Origin: an uncultured Pelagibacteraceae bacterium
Lineage (GTDB): Bacteria > Pseudomonadota > Alphaproteobacteria > Pelagibacterales > Pelagibacteraceae
Direction: 5' to 3'
NCBI GenBank assembly: GCA_902590465.1
Contig: CACIWX010000003.1
Coordinates: 1 to 64,000 of the forward strand
DNA: 64,000 nucleotides
Made by a program: the position numbers and the translations under genes. Position 1 is the first letter of the stretch, and every line of letters starts with the position of its first letter. The notes below the pieces were generated by a model, which had not been told where the DNA came from, ran no database searches, and worked only from the letters and a program-made list of their open reading frames with translations. Shown here piece after piece: positions 1 to 9,412 of this stretch.

Positions 1-733
1 TGAATTAGCTCACGGTGTTGGTGCGTTAGGTGTGGGACAGGACTATGCATCTCCAGCATCTTTCGTAACTCACTATGATGTATCAGACTACAACAACATT
101 CAGTATCACACACCAGCAGACTTATTACCTTTCGGTATTGGTCTTAAAGTTGGTTATGTGCCAAACATGAGTGCTAACACACAATTATCAGCTAAAGAGT
201 CAGACTCTACTTTAACTACACAAAGTGAAGGTAGAACTTTAACTATGGGACAAATAAAAGCAGCTCCGATCGATGGTTTAACTATCCAAGGATCTGTAGC
301 AGTTCCAGATGGTGAAGGTGGAGACGCAAATGGTGACGATGGTGTATCAGCTAACGTAGGTGCTAAGTACACGCTAGGCCAAATATCTGTAGGTTACACT
401 GAAGGTGGATACCAAGCAGCAACTGGTGCAGCGGGTAATGATGAGACTCTTTACTACGAAAACCAAATGTACGGTGTACAATTTGATGTAAATGATTCTT
501 TATCAGTGTCTTACAACATCGATAAATCAGAACAAAACCAAAGAGTTGCAGTAGCTCAAGCTGCTACAGCTGGTACTAAAACTGTAACTGAAATGGAACA
601 GGAAACTATCCAATTAGCTTACACAGTTGGTGGTGCTACTCTAGGTATATCTGATATCGAAGTAACGAACTCTGATTACACAGCTTCTAAAGACGAAACA
701 CAAACAGTTATTTCATTAGGAATTTCTTTCTAA
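1..733 (+). CDS. Outer-membrane porin-like beta-barrel protein, C-terminal part (5' end lies outside the window)
   Basis: The reading frame is open upstream of the listed GTG (32) back to the window edge (ELAHGVGALGVGQDY...). Alternating beta-strand pattern, acidic composition and a C-terminal ...VISLGISF ending in Phe (BAM-type terminal strand). Confidence 0.8.
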   Translation, partial: ELAHGVGALGVGQDYASPASFVTHYDVSDYNNIQYHTPADLLPFGIGLKVGYVPNMSANTQLSAKESDSTLTTQSEGRTLTMGQIKAAPIDGLTIQGSVAVPDGEGGDANGDDGVSANVGAKYTLGQISVGYTEGGYQAATGAAGNDETLYYENQMYGVQFDVNDSLSVSYNIDKSEQNQRVAVAQAATAGTKTVTEMEQETIQLAYTVGGATLGISDIEVTNSDYTASKDETQTVISLGISF

Positions 734-747
734 TTAAATTAATTGAA

Positions 748-1320
748 TTAAAAAAGCCGGTTAATAATATTAGCCGGCTTTTTTTTTATTTCTGATAAAA
801 GAGCAAATCCCTCACCATAAGTTCTATTTAATTGGTTTAAATTATTAATTTTAATTCCCCCAAGTGGAATTAATTTTTTAAATATTTTTGAAATAAAATT
901 AAATTTTACAACACCTAAAAATGGTGATTCTTTATCATAATCTACTAAAAATAATTTTGACAATAAAATTGTATTACATCCTTGCTTTATTTTAGTTGAA
1001 ATTTCTCTGAAATTATGAGCCGAGCCAATAATATCAAAATTCAAATTTTTATAATTTAAAAATTTTAAATTTTTATTGTATGAAGAAAGATATATCCCAT
1101 CTGATTTAATTGAAATTGCCAGATTTATATTATTTGAAACATAAAATTTAATTGCTTTTGCCTTACATTTTCGTCTGAACCTCATTATATCATCTAATTT
1201 ATCTACTCTGTTATTATTTCTGTAAATAATTAAAAATTTCTTACGTTTTTTTATGTTTTTTAAATCTATATCTTTGATACTTTCAATAATTAAAAAATAT
1301 TTATTTTTTAAGATAAACAT
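748..1320 (-). CDS. Thiamine-phosphate synthase/TenI-like TIM-barrel protein (divergent)
   Basis: 190-aa ORF; ...FDIIGSAHNFREI...LIPLGGIKINNLNQL resembles ThiE/TenI beta-strand motifs; adjacent to yggS. Confidence 0.6.
   Translation of the reverse strand: MFILKNKYFLIIESIKDIDLKNIKKRKKFLIIYRNNNRVDKLDDIMRFRRKCKAKAIKFYVSNNINLAISIKSDGIYLSSYNKNLKFLNYKNLNFDIIGSAHNFREISTKIKQGCNTILLSKLFLVDYDKESPFLGVVKFNFISKIFKKLIPLGGIKINNLNQLNRTYGEGFALLSEIKKKPANIINRLF
750..790. terminator. Rho-independent terminator, probably bidirectional
   Basis: aaaaaaGCCGGttaataatattaGCCGGCtttttttt: A-tract, GC-rich stem, T-tract; directly downstream of the porin stop (731-733). Confidence 0.9.
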
Positions 1321-1977
1321 ATGAACACAATAGTTGATAGCTTTGAAAAAATAAAATTGAAAATTTCATCTCTTAAACCAGTGAAGCCAGTTAATATCAT
1401 AGCCGTAAGCAAAACTTTTCCATTAGACCACATAAATCCTTTGATTAAACATGGTCACCTCCATTTTGGAGAAAACAAGGTTCAGGAAGCTATTGCAAAA
1501 TGGTCAGATTCAAAAAAAGAAAACCCAACTATACAACTGCATATGATAGGCAAATTACAAAGTAATAAAGCTAAGGATGCAGTAAAACTTTTTGATTACA
1601 TTCACTCTGTAGACAACCAAAAATTGGCAGATGCTTTATCGAAACACCAATTAAATTTGAATAAAAAACTAAATTATTTTATTCAAGTAAATATAGGTAA
1701 TGAAATTCAAAAATCAGGAATACCAGTTAGTGAGCTAGAATCTTTTTACAATTATTGTGTAAATGAAATTAATCTCAAAATTTTAGGTTTAATGATAATA
1801 CCTCCCGTCGATGAAAATGCTGAAAAATATTTTAAATCATTAGCTGAACTTAATAAAACTTTAGCACTTGAGCATACAAGTATGGGTATGTCTTCTGATT
1901 ATATGGATGCAGTAAAATGTGGATCAACTTTTGTGAGGATTGGAAGTTCTATTTTCGGCTCTCGATTAAAACCATAG
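1321..1977 (+). CDS. yggS: YggS-family pyridoxal-phosphate homeostasis protein
   Basis: NIIAVSKTFP..., HFGENKVQEAIAKW, LHMIGKLQSNKAKDAV, GMSSDYMDAVKCGSTFVRIGSSIFG are diagnostic. Confidence 0.93.
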   Translation: MNTIVDSFEKIKLKISSLKPVKPVNIIAVSKTFPLDHINPLIKHGHLHFGENKVQEAIAKWSDSKKENPTIQLHMIGKLQSNKAKDAVKLFDYIHSVDNQKLADALSKHQLNLNKKLNYFIQVNIGNEIQKSGIPVSELESFYNYCVNEINLKILGLMIIPPVDENAEKYFKSLAELNKTLALEHTSMGMSSDYMDAVKCGSTFVRIGSSIFGSRLKP

Positions 1978-2446
1978 TCTTTTTTTTTAAATCTTTTGCA
2001 ATTTTTAAAAGATGTGCTTTTTTCACCGCTATACATCCTTCTGTTTTTTTGTAATTTTTTTTGGCAACATGGATAAAAATTGCACTGCCTTTATTTTTAA
2101 CTATTGGATCCATGTTATAATTTAAAACTATTATGATATCGTAAATATTTTCTTTTTTATAAAGTTTTTCATGTTTATATGAAGACGGTAGCTTAATAAT
2201 CTTGTTATAATGTCTTGAATTAGAATCATCACACCAACCCATTTCTTTTTTTATTATAATTTTTTTAATTTTTGATTGTATTTTAACTCTATCTTTTCTG
2301 TACATAATATACTTAATCTTATATTTACCTTTAGGAGTAATTAAATCACCCTCTTTTCTTTTAAGTCCAATTCCTCTTTTACCTACGGAGCATTTTGCTT
2401 TATAGTTGTTGAACGTTAGATATTTTTTATTAATTAAAATATGCAC
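1949..2446 (-). CDS. L,D-transpeptidase (YkuD-like) family protein
   Basis: GLKRKEGDLITPKGKY and IFIHVAKKNYKKTEGCIAV (HxxxxxxxxxGC catalytic motif); GTG start. Confidence 0.8.
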   Translation of the reverse strand: MHILINKKYLTFNNYKAKCSVGKRGIGLKRKEGDLITPKGKYKIKYIMYRKDRVKIQSKIKKIIIKKEMGWCDDSNSRHYNKIIKLPSSYKHEKLYKKENIYDIIIVLNYNMDPIVKNKGSAIFIHVAKKNYKKTEGCIAVKKAHLLKIAKDLKKKTMVLIESRK

Positions 2447-3046
2447 AATTTAAATGTTCGAATTCTTGGTCCTTCCTCATTTATTTCAACTTTAAATGAA
2501 TTGAAAATGTTTTTAAAGTTTAATTGTTTGTCAGATGATTTGGATAACAAATCTAGTATTATTCTTTTTCACGTTGATGTTTTATTGGATAAAAAACTAA
2601 AGGAATATATTCAGAACAATAAATCTATAAAAATTTGCGCAGGCAGCAGACAAGATCTTAAAGGTGACTATGATGCAATTTTGGAATTACCTGCCACTTT
2701 AAAAGAAATTAATTCTATTGTTGAGAATACTGCTGCAAAAAAAAAATTTAACTTAAATTCTTCAATAGCAGTCAAAAACTATTTATTAAATAAGAATGAA
2801 AAAAAATTATTAAGGTCTGGGAGTCATATAATACTTACTGAAAAAGAAGTGCAACTTCTTGAATTATTTTTAAATAGCAATAAGCCAATATCAAAAGATT
2901 ATATTTTATCATCAGTTTGGAACTATGCGTCCGATGCAGACACTCATACTGTCGAAACACACATATATAGATTAAGAAAAAAAATTATTGATAAGTTTAA
3001 AGACGATAAGTTTATTTTAAATAATAAAGATGGTTATTACCTGTGA
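2441..3046 (+). CDS. Winged-helix (OmpR/PhoB C-terminal type) DNA-binding regulator with degenerate receiver domain
   Basis: C-terminus ILTEKEVQLLELFLNSNKPISKDYILSSVWNY...THTVETHIYRLRKKI...GYYL is a Trans_reg_C winged helix; the N-terminal half lacks clear receiver acidic pair and Lys motifs. Confidence 0.8.
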   Translation: MHNLNVRILGPSSFISTLNELKMFLKFNCLSDDLDNKSSIILFHVDVLLDKKLKEYIQNNKSIKICAGSRQDLKGDYDAILELPATLKEINSIVENTAAKKKFNLNSSIAVKNYLLNKNEKKLLRSGSHIILTEKEVQLLELFLNSNKPISKDYILSSVWNYASDADTHTVETHIYRLRKKIIDKFKDDKFILNNKDGYYL

Positions 3047-3150
3047 AAAAAAGAAATAAGATAGCAAAAGATCTTTTTACATCGAAGTACAGAAAAAGAG
3101 TTGTAAAACCAAAAAAAGGTAAAGGAAGTTTTAAAAGAAGAAAAAAATAA
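3043..3150 (+). CDS. arfA: ArfA-like alternative ribosome-rescue factor (35 aa, absent from the supplied ORF track)
   Basis: GTG start overlaps the upstream stop (GTGA). Translation VKKRNKIAKDLFTSKYRKRVVKPKKGKGSFKRRKK; the (L)F...YRxRVVKxKKGKGSxKRK pattern matches the ArfA core (E. coli LFRQRVEKNKKGKGSYMRK, from memory). Confidence 0.8.
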   Translation: MKKRNKIAKDLFTSKYRKRVVKPKKGKGSFKRRKK

Positions 3151-3158
3151 ATTAATTG

Positions 3159-4085
3159 TTAAAGTCTTGCTCCAATTATTTGAATTACTTTCGAAGACAT
3201 ATCAGTTCCAGTTTCTAAACTTTCTTTTGTAGATTTTTTATTTATTAATCCGTGTAAAAAACCACCTGCAAATAAATCTCCTGCACCAGTTAAATCTTTA
3301 ATCTTGAGATTACTTTTGGCAGAACATTCCACAATATCATTTTCATTTATTGCAATTGCCCCTTTGTCACCACGAGTGATAACAATTAACTTATTTATCT
3401 CTTTTGCAAAATTAATTACTTCTTCAAATTTTTTAACATCAATTAAAGACATTATTTCTTGCTCGTTTGCAAACGTGATGTCTAATTTATTTTTAACTAA
3501 ATCTAAAAAGTGAGGCTTATGTCTCTCCACACAAAATAAGTCTGATAATGACATAGCGACTTTATTTGCATTACTTATAGCTTTTTCGAAAGCTTTTTTT
3601 GGCTCACCCTCATCCCAAAGATATCCCTCAAGAAATAAGATTTCACTATTCTTCACTGCATTAACATTAATGTCGTTTTCATTAATTTTTCCCGCAGTGC
3701 CAAGAAAAGTTACCATAGTTCTCTCAGAGTCGGGTGTTATTAATATTAAACAAGTTCCTGTTGGAATAGTTTCTTTTTTTTTTGAGTAAAAGAACTCTAC
3801 ATTTTCTTTTTTCAAACCTTCTTCGTACTTGTTGCCTAAATTATCATCACTTACTTTACCTATAAAACCTACTTTGTTTCCAAGTTGAGAAAGACCTACT
3901 ATTGAGTTTGCTACTGATCCACCAGAGACAGTTTCTTCTATTTTAAGAGTAGATAATAGTTTTTTAAATTCAGCTTCATCCACAAGCTTCATTGTACTCT
4001 TTGTTAAATTATTTTGAGTAATAAATTTGTCATCAACTTTACAAATTACATCAACGATAGCGTTGCCAATTCCTAAGATTTTCAT
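3159..4085 (-). CDS. PfkB-family carbohydrate kinase, likely adenosine kinase
   Basis: MKILGIGNAIVDVICKV, GGSVANSIVGLSQLG, LTGAGDLFAGGFLHGL (PfkB signatures). Confidence 0.88.
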   Translation of the reverse strand: MKILGIGNAIVDVICKVDDKFITQNNLTKSTMKLVDEAEFKKLLSTLKIEETVSGGSVANSIVGLSQLGNKVGFIGKVSDDNLGNKYEEGLKKENVEFFYSKKKETIPTGTCLILITPDSERTMVTFLGTAGKINENDINVNAVKNSEILFLEGYLWDEGEPKKAFEKAISNANKVAMSLSDLFCVERHKPHFLDLVKNKLDITFANEQEIMSLIDVKKFEEVINFAKEINKLIVITRGDKGAIAINENDIVECSAKSNLKIKDLTGAGDLFAGGFLHGLINKKSTKESLETGTDMSSKVIQIIGARL

Positions 4086-4739
4086 TTAAGCTTTCTTTGT
4101 TTTAATAGGTTTTTTTCTATTGGGATAACAGCTTTTACAAATTTTACAAGTTATTCCATAACAATCTCGGGCTTTACAATATTCTCTTCCATACCAAATT
4201 ATTTGTAAGTGAAGTTTATTCCAGTACTTTTTAGGAAAAACTTTTTTTAAATCTTTTTCTGTTTGAATAACATTTTTTCCATTAGTTAAACCCCATCTTT
4301 GAGCTAACCTGTGAATATGTGTATCAACTGGGAAAGCAGGAAAACCAAATCCTTGAGACATAACAACACTCGCAGTTTTGTGACCTACGCCCGGTAACTG
4401 TTCTAATTCTGCATATGTTTTTGGCACTTTGCCCTTATATTTTTCAATTAGTGTTTTTGATAAGTAAAAGATGCTTTTAGCTTTTACCCTAAATATTCCA
4501 ATTCTTTTAATTAACTTCTCAATTTTTTTTCTACCGAGTTTTACAAAATGTTGAGGTTTATTGTATTTTGGATATATATCTTTTGTTACATTGTTAACAT
4601 TTACGTCAGTACACTGTGCTGAAAGAAGAACTGAAACTAAAAGAGTAAAAGTATTTTTATAATTTAAAGGTATGGGAACTTTAGGATAAGTTTTATTTAA
4701 TATCCTTAAAATAACTTTAGCTTTTTCTTTATTGTTCAC
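4086..4739 (-). CDS. nth: Endonuclease III
   Basis: LLSAQCTDVNVN, ELEQLPGVGHKTASVVMSQGFGFPAFPVDTHIHRLAQRWGL (HhH-GPD), C-terminal Cys cluster. Confidence 0.95.
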   Translation of the reverse strand: MNNKEKAKVILRILNKTYPKVPIPLNYKNTFTLLVSVLLSAQCTDVNVNNVTKDIYPKYNKPQHFVKLGRKKIEKLIKRIGIFRVKAKSIFYLSKTLIEKYKGKVPKTYAELEQLPGVGHKTASVVMSQGFGFPAFPVDTHIHRLAQRWGLTNGKNVIQTEKDLKKVFPKKYWNKLHLQIIWYGREYCKARDCYGITCKICKSCYPNRKKPIKTKKA

Positions 4740-5512
4740 TTAAAGTTAAGAAGGTCTCTCATAGAATAAAGACCTGCTTTTTTTGACATTAGCCAGGCAG
4801 CGGCGGTTAATGCACCTTCAGAGTATAAAGCTCTATCAAAAGATTCGTGGTTAAGTTTTATAATTTCTTTTCCACTAGAAAATCTTACTTCATGCTCACC
4901 AATAACTTCACCTTTACGAATAGAGTTAAAGTTAATTTTTTTTGCATACGGAAATGTTTTTTTATTTAAATATTTCTTACCAATTAAATTATAAAAATTT
5001 TTATTTTTTCCATCAGCTATTCCTTTACCTAGCATTAAAGCTGTACCAGAAGGGTAATCAATTTTGTGTTTATGGTGTACCTCATAAATTTTACTCAAAA
5101 AATTATTTCCAAGAGATTTTGATGCGATTTCAGTTAAATACATGAGCAAATTTACACCTAAACTCATATTACCTGCTTTAAGTATAGGAATTTTTCTAGA
5201 AAACTTTTTTATTAAATTTTCCTCTTTTTTTGAGAAACCAGTTGTACCTATAACAACTTTTTTTTTTAATTTAGAAGCAATCTTAAGTATTTCTAAAGTG
5301 CATTTAGGAACAGTAAAGTCTATTATTACATTAGATTTCTTGAATGCATCAACGCTGTTTTTAGATGGTTTTAAACCAGCAATTTTTTTATTTATTAACC
5401 TATTTTCTGTTAAAGAAACTAATTTAAAATTTTTACTTTTTTTTGAGGATTGAATGAGTTGCTGACCCATTCTACCCATACATCCAGAAATAGATAAATT
5501 TATTTTTCTCAT
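4736..5512 (-). CDS. dapB: 4-hydroxy-tetrahydrodipicolinate reductase
   Basis: ISGCMGRMGQQLI, VIIDFTVPKCTLE, VVIGTTGFS, EVHHKHKIDYPSGTAL. Confidence 0.95.
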   Translation of the reverse strand: MRKINLSISGCMGRMGQQLIQSSKKSKNFKLVSLTENRLINKKIAGLKPSKNSVDAFKKSNVIIDFTVPKCTLEILKIASKLKKKVVIGTTGFSKKEENLIKKFSRKIPILKAGNMSLGVNLLMYLTEIASKSLGNNFLSKIYEVHHKHKIDYPSGTALMLGKGIADGKNKNFYNLIGKKYLNKKTFPYAKKINFNSIRKGEVIGEHEVRFSSGKEIIKLNHESFDRALYSEGALTAAAWLMSKKAGLYSMRDLLNFK

Positions 5513-5679
5513 AAACTAATAAAATACATGATTACAATAATAACTAGCGTAATTATAGCCCAAATAGATAAATTCCTTAAAAATTCTTTTAATTTATAGT
5601 TGGTGGAAAGAAAACTAGGTAAAATTAAAATTAATACTGCAACAAGAAAAATTGCAGACATTATTTGATCAGTGCTCAT
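5509..5679 (-). CDS. Small two-TM membrane protein, 56 aa (absent from the supplied ORF track)
   Basis: MSTDQIMSAIFLVAVLILILPSFLSTNYKLKEFLRNLSIWAIITLVIIVIMYFISL*; start 6 nt after the dnaJ stop, ATGA overlap with dapB start. Confidence 0.75.
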   Translation of the reverse strand: MSTDQIMSAIFLVAVLILILPSFLSTNYKLKEFLRNLSIWAIITLVIIVIMYFISL

Positions 5680-5685
5680 TATATA

Positions 5686-6807
5686 TTAGGAATTTCTCCA
5701 AAACTTTTTGGCTTTCTCAAAAAAACTTTTAATGACTGGATCAGGTTTATTGCTCTCAATTTCATTAAATTCTTCAAGAATTTCTTTTTGTTTTTTAGTT
5801 AATGAAGTTGGAACCTGAGTGTTTATTCTTATATATAAATCTCCAAAAGAGCTTCCCCTCAAAACTGGCATACCTTTTCCTCTTAGTCTGAATTGTTTGC
5901 CATGTTGTGTACCAGCAGGAATTTTTATTTTCGATTTACCCCCGTCAATTGATGGAACTTCAACTGCAGTTCCAAGTGCAGCGTCTGTAAAAGAAATTGG
6001 AAGTTCATAGTATAAATTCTCGTCAGCTCTTTTAAAGATGTCATGATTATCTATAGATATAAATAAATATAAATCTCCACTGGAGCCACCTTTTGATCCT
6101 GCCTCACCTTTGCCAGATACTCTTATTCTTGTGCCATCATCAACTCCTTTAGGAATTTTTACAGTTACATTTTCACTAGATTGTACTTTTCCGTTACCAC
6201 TACATTTACTGCATGGGTCGTTAATCATTTCTCCGTATCCGCTACATTGAGGACAAGTTTGTTGAACAGTAAAAAATCCTTGGTTAGTTCTTACTTTTCC
6301 TCTACCAGAACAATAGTCACACCTAACAGGTTTTGAACCTTTTGCAGCGCCGCTACCAGAGCAAGAAGAGCAAGCTTTGTAAGTTGTGTACTTAACGTTT
6401 TTTTGAATACCTTTATAAGCTTCTTCTAAATCGATACTAACATCGTACCTTAAGTCATTTCCTCTATTACTAGATCTTCTAGTGGAGCCACCTCCACCAA
6501 AATCGCTGAAGAAGTCTTCAAAAATATCTGAAAAGGATGAAGTATCGAAACCACCAAATCCTTGACCGCCTCCACCACCGCCTTCAAAAGCAGCGTGGCC
6601 AAACTGATCGTAATTAGCTTTTCTCTTTTCATCCGAAAGTATGTGGTAAGCTTCACTTGCTTCTTTAAATTTTTCCTCTGAAGCTTTGTCACCTTTATTT
6701 TTGTCGGGATGATATTTGAGTGCGAGTTTTCTATAAGCTTTTTTAATGTCGTCTTTGGATGCAGATCTTGGTACACCTAAGACATCATAACAATCTCTTT
6801 TAGCCAC
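5686..6807 (-). CDS. dnaJ: Chaperone DnaJ
   Basis: J domain HPD (KYHPDKNKG), G/F region, four CxxCxGxG-type zinc repeats. Confidence 0.98.
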   Translation of the reverse strand: MAKRDCYDVLGVPRSASKDDIKKAYRKLALKYHPDKNKGDKASEEKFKEASEAYHILSDEKRKANYDQFGHAAFEGGGGGGQGFGGFDTSSFSDIFEDFFSDFGGGGSTRRSSNRGNDLRYDVSIDLEEAYKGIQKNVKYTTYKACSSCSGSGAAKGSKPVRCDYCSGRGKVRTNQGFFTVQQTCPQCSGYGEMINDPCSKCSGNGKVQSSENVTVKIPKGVDDGTRIRVSGKGEAGSKGGSSGDLYLFISIDNHDIFKRADENLYYELPISFTDAALGTAVEVPSIDGGKSKIKIPAGTQHGKQFRLRGKGMPVLRGSSFGDLYIRINTQVPTSLTKKQKEILEEFNEIESNKPDPVIKSFFEKAKKFWRNS

Positions 6808-6827
6808 AGGACGTCTCCTTTATTTTC

Positions 6828-8756
6828 TTAGGCGCTTTTTTCTTTATCTTCTTCTTTTTCTTTTACGTCTTCAAAATCAGCATCAACTACATTATCTTTG
6901 TCATTAGGTTTGGCATCTTTTGGTTCCTCAGACTTATCTGACCCAGGTTTTTGTTGGCTTTTGTAAACTGCTTCACCTAACTTCATAGAAACTTGAATTA
7001 AATTTTGTGTTTTTTTCTTAATATCTTCTGAGTCAGTGCCCTCCAAAGATTTTTTAAGATCAGCAATACCATTTTCGATAGCTTTCTTTTCCTCTGCTGA
7101 AATTTTATCTCCGTGCTCTTTCAAACTTTTTTCTGTAGAGAAAACAAGGCTATCTGCTTGATTTCTTGCATCAACAGTCTCTCTTTTCTTTTTATCAGCT
7201 TCTTTATTTGCTTCAGCATCCTTAACCATCTTGTTTATTTCTTCTTCAGATAGACCGCCAGAAGCTTGTATTTGAATTTTCTGTTCTTTACCGGTTCCTT
7301 TGTCTTTCGCTGAAACATTTACAATACCATTTGCATCGATATCAAATGTAACTTCGATTTGAGGAGTTCCTCTTGGAGCTGGAGGGATACCTACTAATTC
7401 AAAGTTTCCTAAAATTTTATTGTCTGCTGCCATCTCCCTCTCGCCTTGCAAAACTCTTATTGAAACAGCAGGTTGATTGTCTTCCGCAGTAGAGAAAACC
7501 TGACTTTTCTTAGTTGGTATAGTTGTGTTTTTTTCAATTAATTTTGTAGAAACACCACCTAAAGTTTCAATTCCTAAAGAAAGAGGTGTTACATCTAAAA
7601 GCAGAACATCTTTTACATCTCCTTGAAGCACACCACCTTGTATAGCTGCGCCCATAGCCACAACTTCATCAGGATTAACACTTTTATTAGGTTCTTTTCC
7701 GAAAAAGTTTTTAACAGTTTCAATAATTTTAGGCATTCTCGTCATACCGCCTACTAGCACGACTTCGTTTATTTCTGCTGCTGAAAAACCAGAGTCTTTT
7801 AAAGCTGTTTTACATGGTTCTAAAGTTCTATCTACTAGTCCTTGCACCAAAGCCTCTAGTTTTGCTCTAGTAAATTTTAAATTTAAATGTTTTGGACCAC
7901 TTTTATCTGCAGTGATAAACGGTAAATTGATTTCTGTTTGAGCTGCTGAAGATAGTTCTATTTTTGCTTTTTCTGCAGCTTCTTTTAATCTTTGAAGTGC
8001 AAGTTTATCAGATTTTAAATCTATTCCGTTATCTTTTTTAAATTCATTTGCAAGGTATTCAACGATAGCATCATCAAAGTCTTCTCCTCCTAGGAAAGTA
8101 TCTCCGTTAGTTGATTTTACTTCAAAAACTCCATCACCAATCTCCAAGATTGAAATATCAAAAGTACCACCACCTAAATCATAAACTGCTATTTTTTTAC
8201 CACCTTTCTTATCAAGCCCGTATGCCAATGAAGCTGCAGTTGGTTCATTAATAATTCTTAATACTTCAAGACCAGCAATTTTTCCTGCGTCTTTAGTTGC
8301 TTGTCTCTGAGAGTCATTAAAATATGCCGGTACTGTAATAACTGCTTTCGTAACTGCTTGACCTAAATATTTTTCTGCGGTTTCTTTCATTTTTTGCAAT
8401 ACAAAAGCTGAAATTTGAGCAGGTGAATATTTTTTTCCCTTACCCTCTACCCAAGCATCGCCATTGTCTGATTTGACAATTTTGTATGGAACTTTTGAAA
8501 TATCTTTTTGAACTGATGGACCATCGAATTTTCTACCAATTAATCTTTTAGCGGCAAATATCGTATCACCGGCGTTAGTAACAGCTTGTCTTTTTGCTGG
8601 TTGACCAACAAGTTTTTCCTCATTCTCCAAAAAAGCAACAACGGAGGGTGTGGTTCTCGCTCCTTCTACGTTCTCTAATACTTTAGCTTGCGAGCCATCC
8701 ATTATTGCTACACATGAATTTGTTGTTCCTAAATCTATTCCTATTACTTTGCTCAT
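6828..8756 (-). CDS. dnaK: Chaperone DnaK (Hsp70)
   Basis: [53 protein letters not shown]. Confidence 0.99.
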   Translation of the reverse strand: MSKVIGIDLGTTNSCVAIMDGSQAKVLENVEGARTTPSVVAFLENEEKLVGQPAKRQAVTNAGDTIFAAKRLIGRKFDGPSVQKDISKVPYKIVKSDNGDAWVEGKGKKYSPAQISAFVLQKMKETAEKYLGQAVTKAVITVPAYFNDSQRQATKDAGKIAGLEVLRIINEPTAASLAYGLDKKGGKKIAVYDLGGGTFDISILEIGDGVFEVKSTNGDTFLGGEDFDDAIVEYLANEFKKDNGIDLKSDKLALQRLKEAAEKAKIELSSAAQTEINLPFITADKSGPKHLNLKFTRAKLEALVQGLVDRTLEPCKTALKDSGFSAAEINEVVLVGGMTRMPKIIETVKNFFGKEPNKSVNPDEVVAMGAAIQGGVLQGDVKDVLLLDVTPLSLGIETLGGVSTKLIEKNTTIPTKKSQVFSTAEDNQPAVSIRVLQGEREMAADNKILGNFELVGIPPAPRGTPQIEVTFDIDANGIVNVSAKDKGTGKEQKIQIQASGGLSEEEINKMVKDAEANKEADKKKRETVDARNQADSLVFSTEKSLKEHGDKISAEEKKAIENGIADLKKSLEGTDSEDIKKKTQNLIQVSMKLGEAVYKSQQKPGSDKSEEPKDAKPNDKDNVVDADFEDVKEKEEDKEKSA

Positions 8757-8806
8757 ATTATTTCCTTATCGTTGTTTATATGGGTGTTATTTCTTCATCT
8801 ACAAGG

Positions 8807-9412
8807 TCATTTTTGTTCTTTTTTACCTGTATTTTTATCATCTATAGTGGCTTTTTTCTTTGCAACACTTACTAGAGAAGGTCTTAATAACCTATCACCA
8901 AGCATATAACCTGCTTGAATTTCATGCAGGATAGAACCTGGTTCCTTTTCCTCGTGTTCTATTTCTGACATAGCTTGATGAAAGTTAGGATCAAATTTTT
9001 TATCTTTGACTTCAATTTTTTTAATTCTATTTTTTTCGAATATAGAAATTAGGTCTTTTTCAATGATCGTTATATTTTCTAAAAATCTGTCTAAGTCTTT
9101 ATTTATTTTAAGTTTTTCATCGTTTTTGATTGCTTCTTTGGCTCGTTGCAAATTATCTAATATAGCTAGATTTTCTTTAGCAAAATTAAATGAACCAAAA
9201 TCGAATGCATCTTTTATTTCCTTTTCGAATCGTCTTCTTTGATTTTCTATTTCTGCGAGGGATCTTAATAATTTCTCTTCAGACTCTAATAATTTTTCTT
9301 CAACTGTTTTTTCCTTTTTTTCATCAGTCTGAGACTTAGTTTCATTTTCTAAAGGTTTTTTAGCCTCTGGGTCAGTTTTTTTTATATTTTCTTCTTTATT
9401 TTTTTCACTCAT
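8807..9412 (-). CDS. grpE: Nucleotide exchange factor GrpE
   Basis: AEIENQRRRFEKEIKDAFDFGSFNFAKENLAILDNLQRA...PNFHQAMSEIEHEEKEPGSILHEIQAGYMLGDRLLRPSLVSVAKK. Confidence 0.96.
   Translation of the reverse strand: MSEKNKEENIKKTDPEAKKPLENETKSQTDEKKEKTVEEKLLESEEKLLRSLAEIENQRRRFEKEIKDAFDFGSFNFAKENLAILDNLQRAKEAIKNDEKLKINKDLDRFLENITIIEKDLISIFEKNRIKKIEVKDKKFDPNFHQAMSEIEHEEKEPGSILHEIQAGYMLGDRLLRPSLVSVAKKKATIDDKNTGKKEQK

Noticed and set aside
154-372. 72-aa minus-strand ORF inside the porin gene
   Set aside because: Antisense shadow of a clear coding frame, with no recognisable motif.
6450-6776. 108-aa minus-strand ORF inside dnaJ
   Set aside because: Alternate frame of dnaJ on the same strand, low-complexity product.
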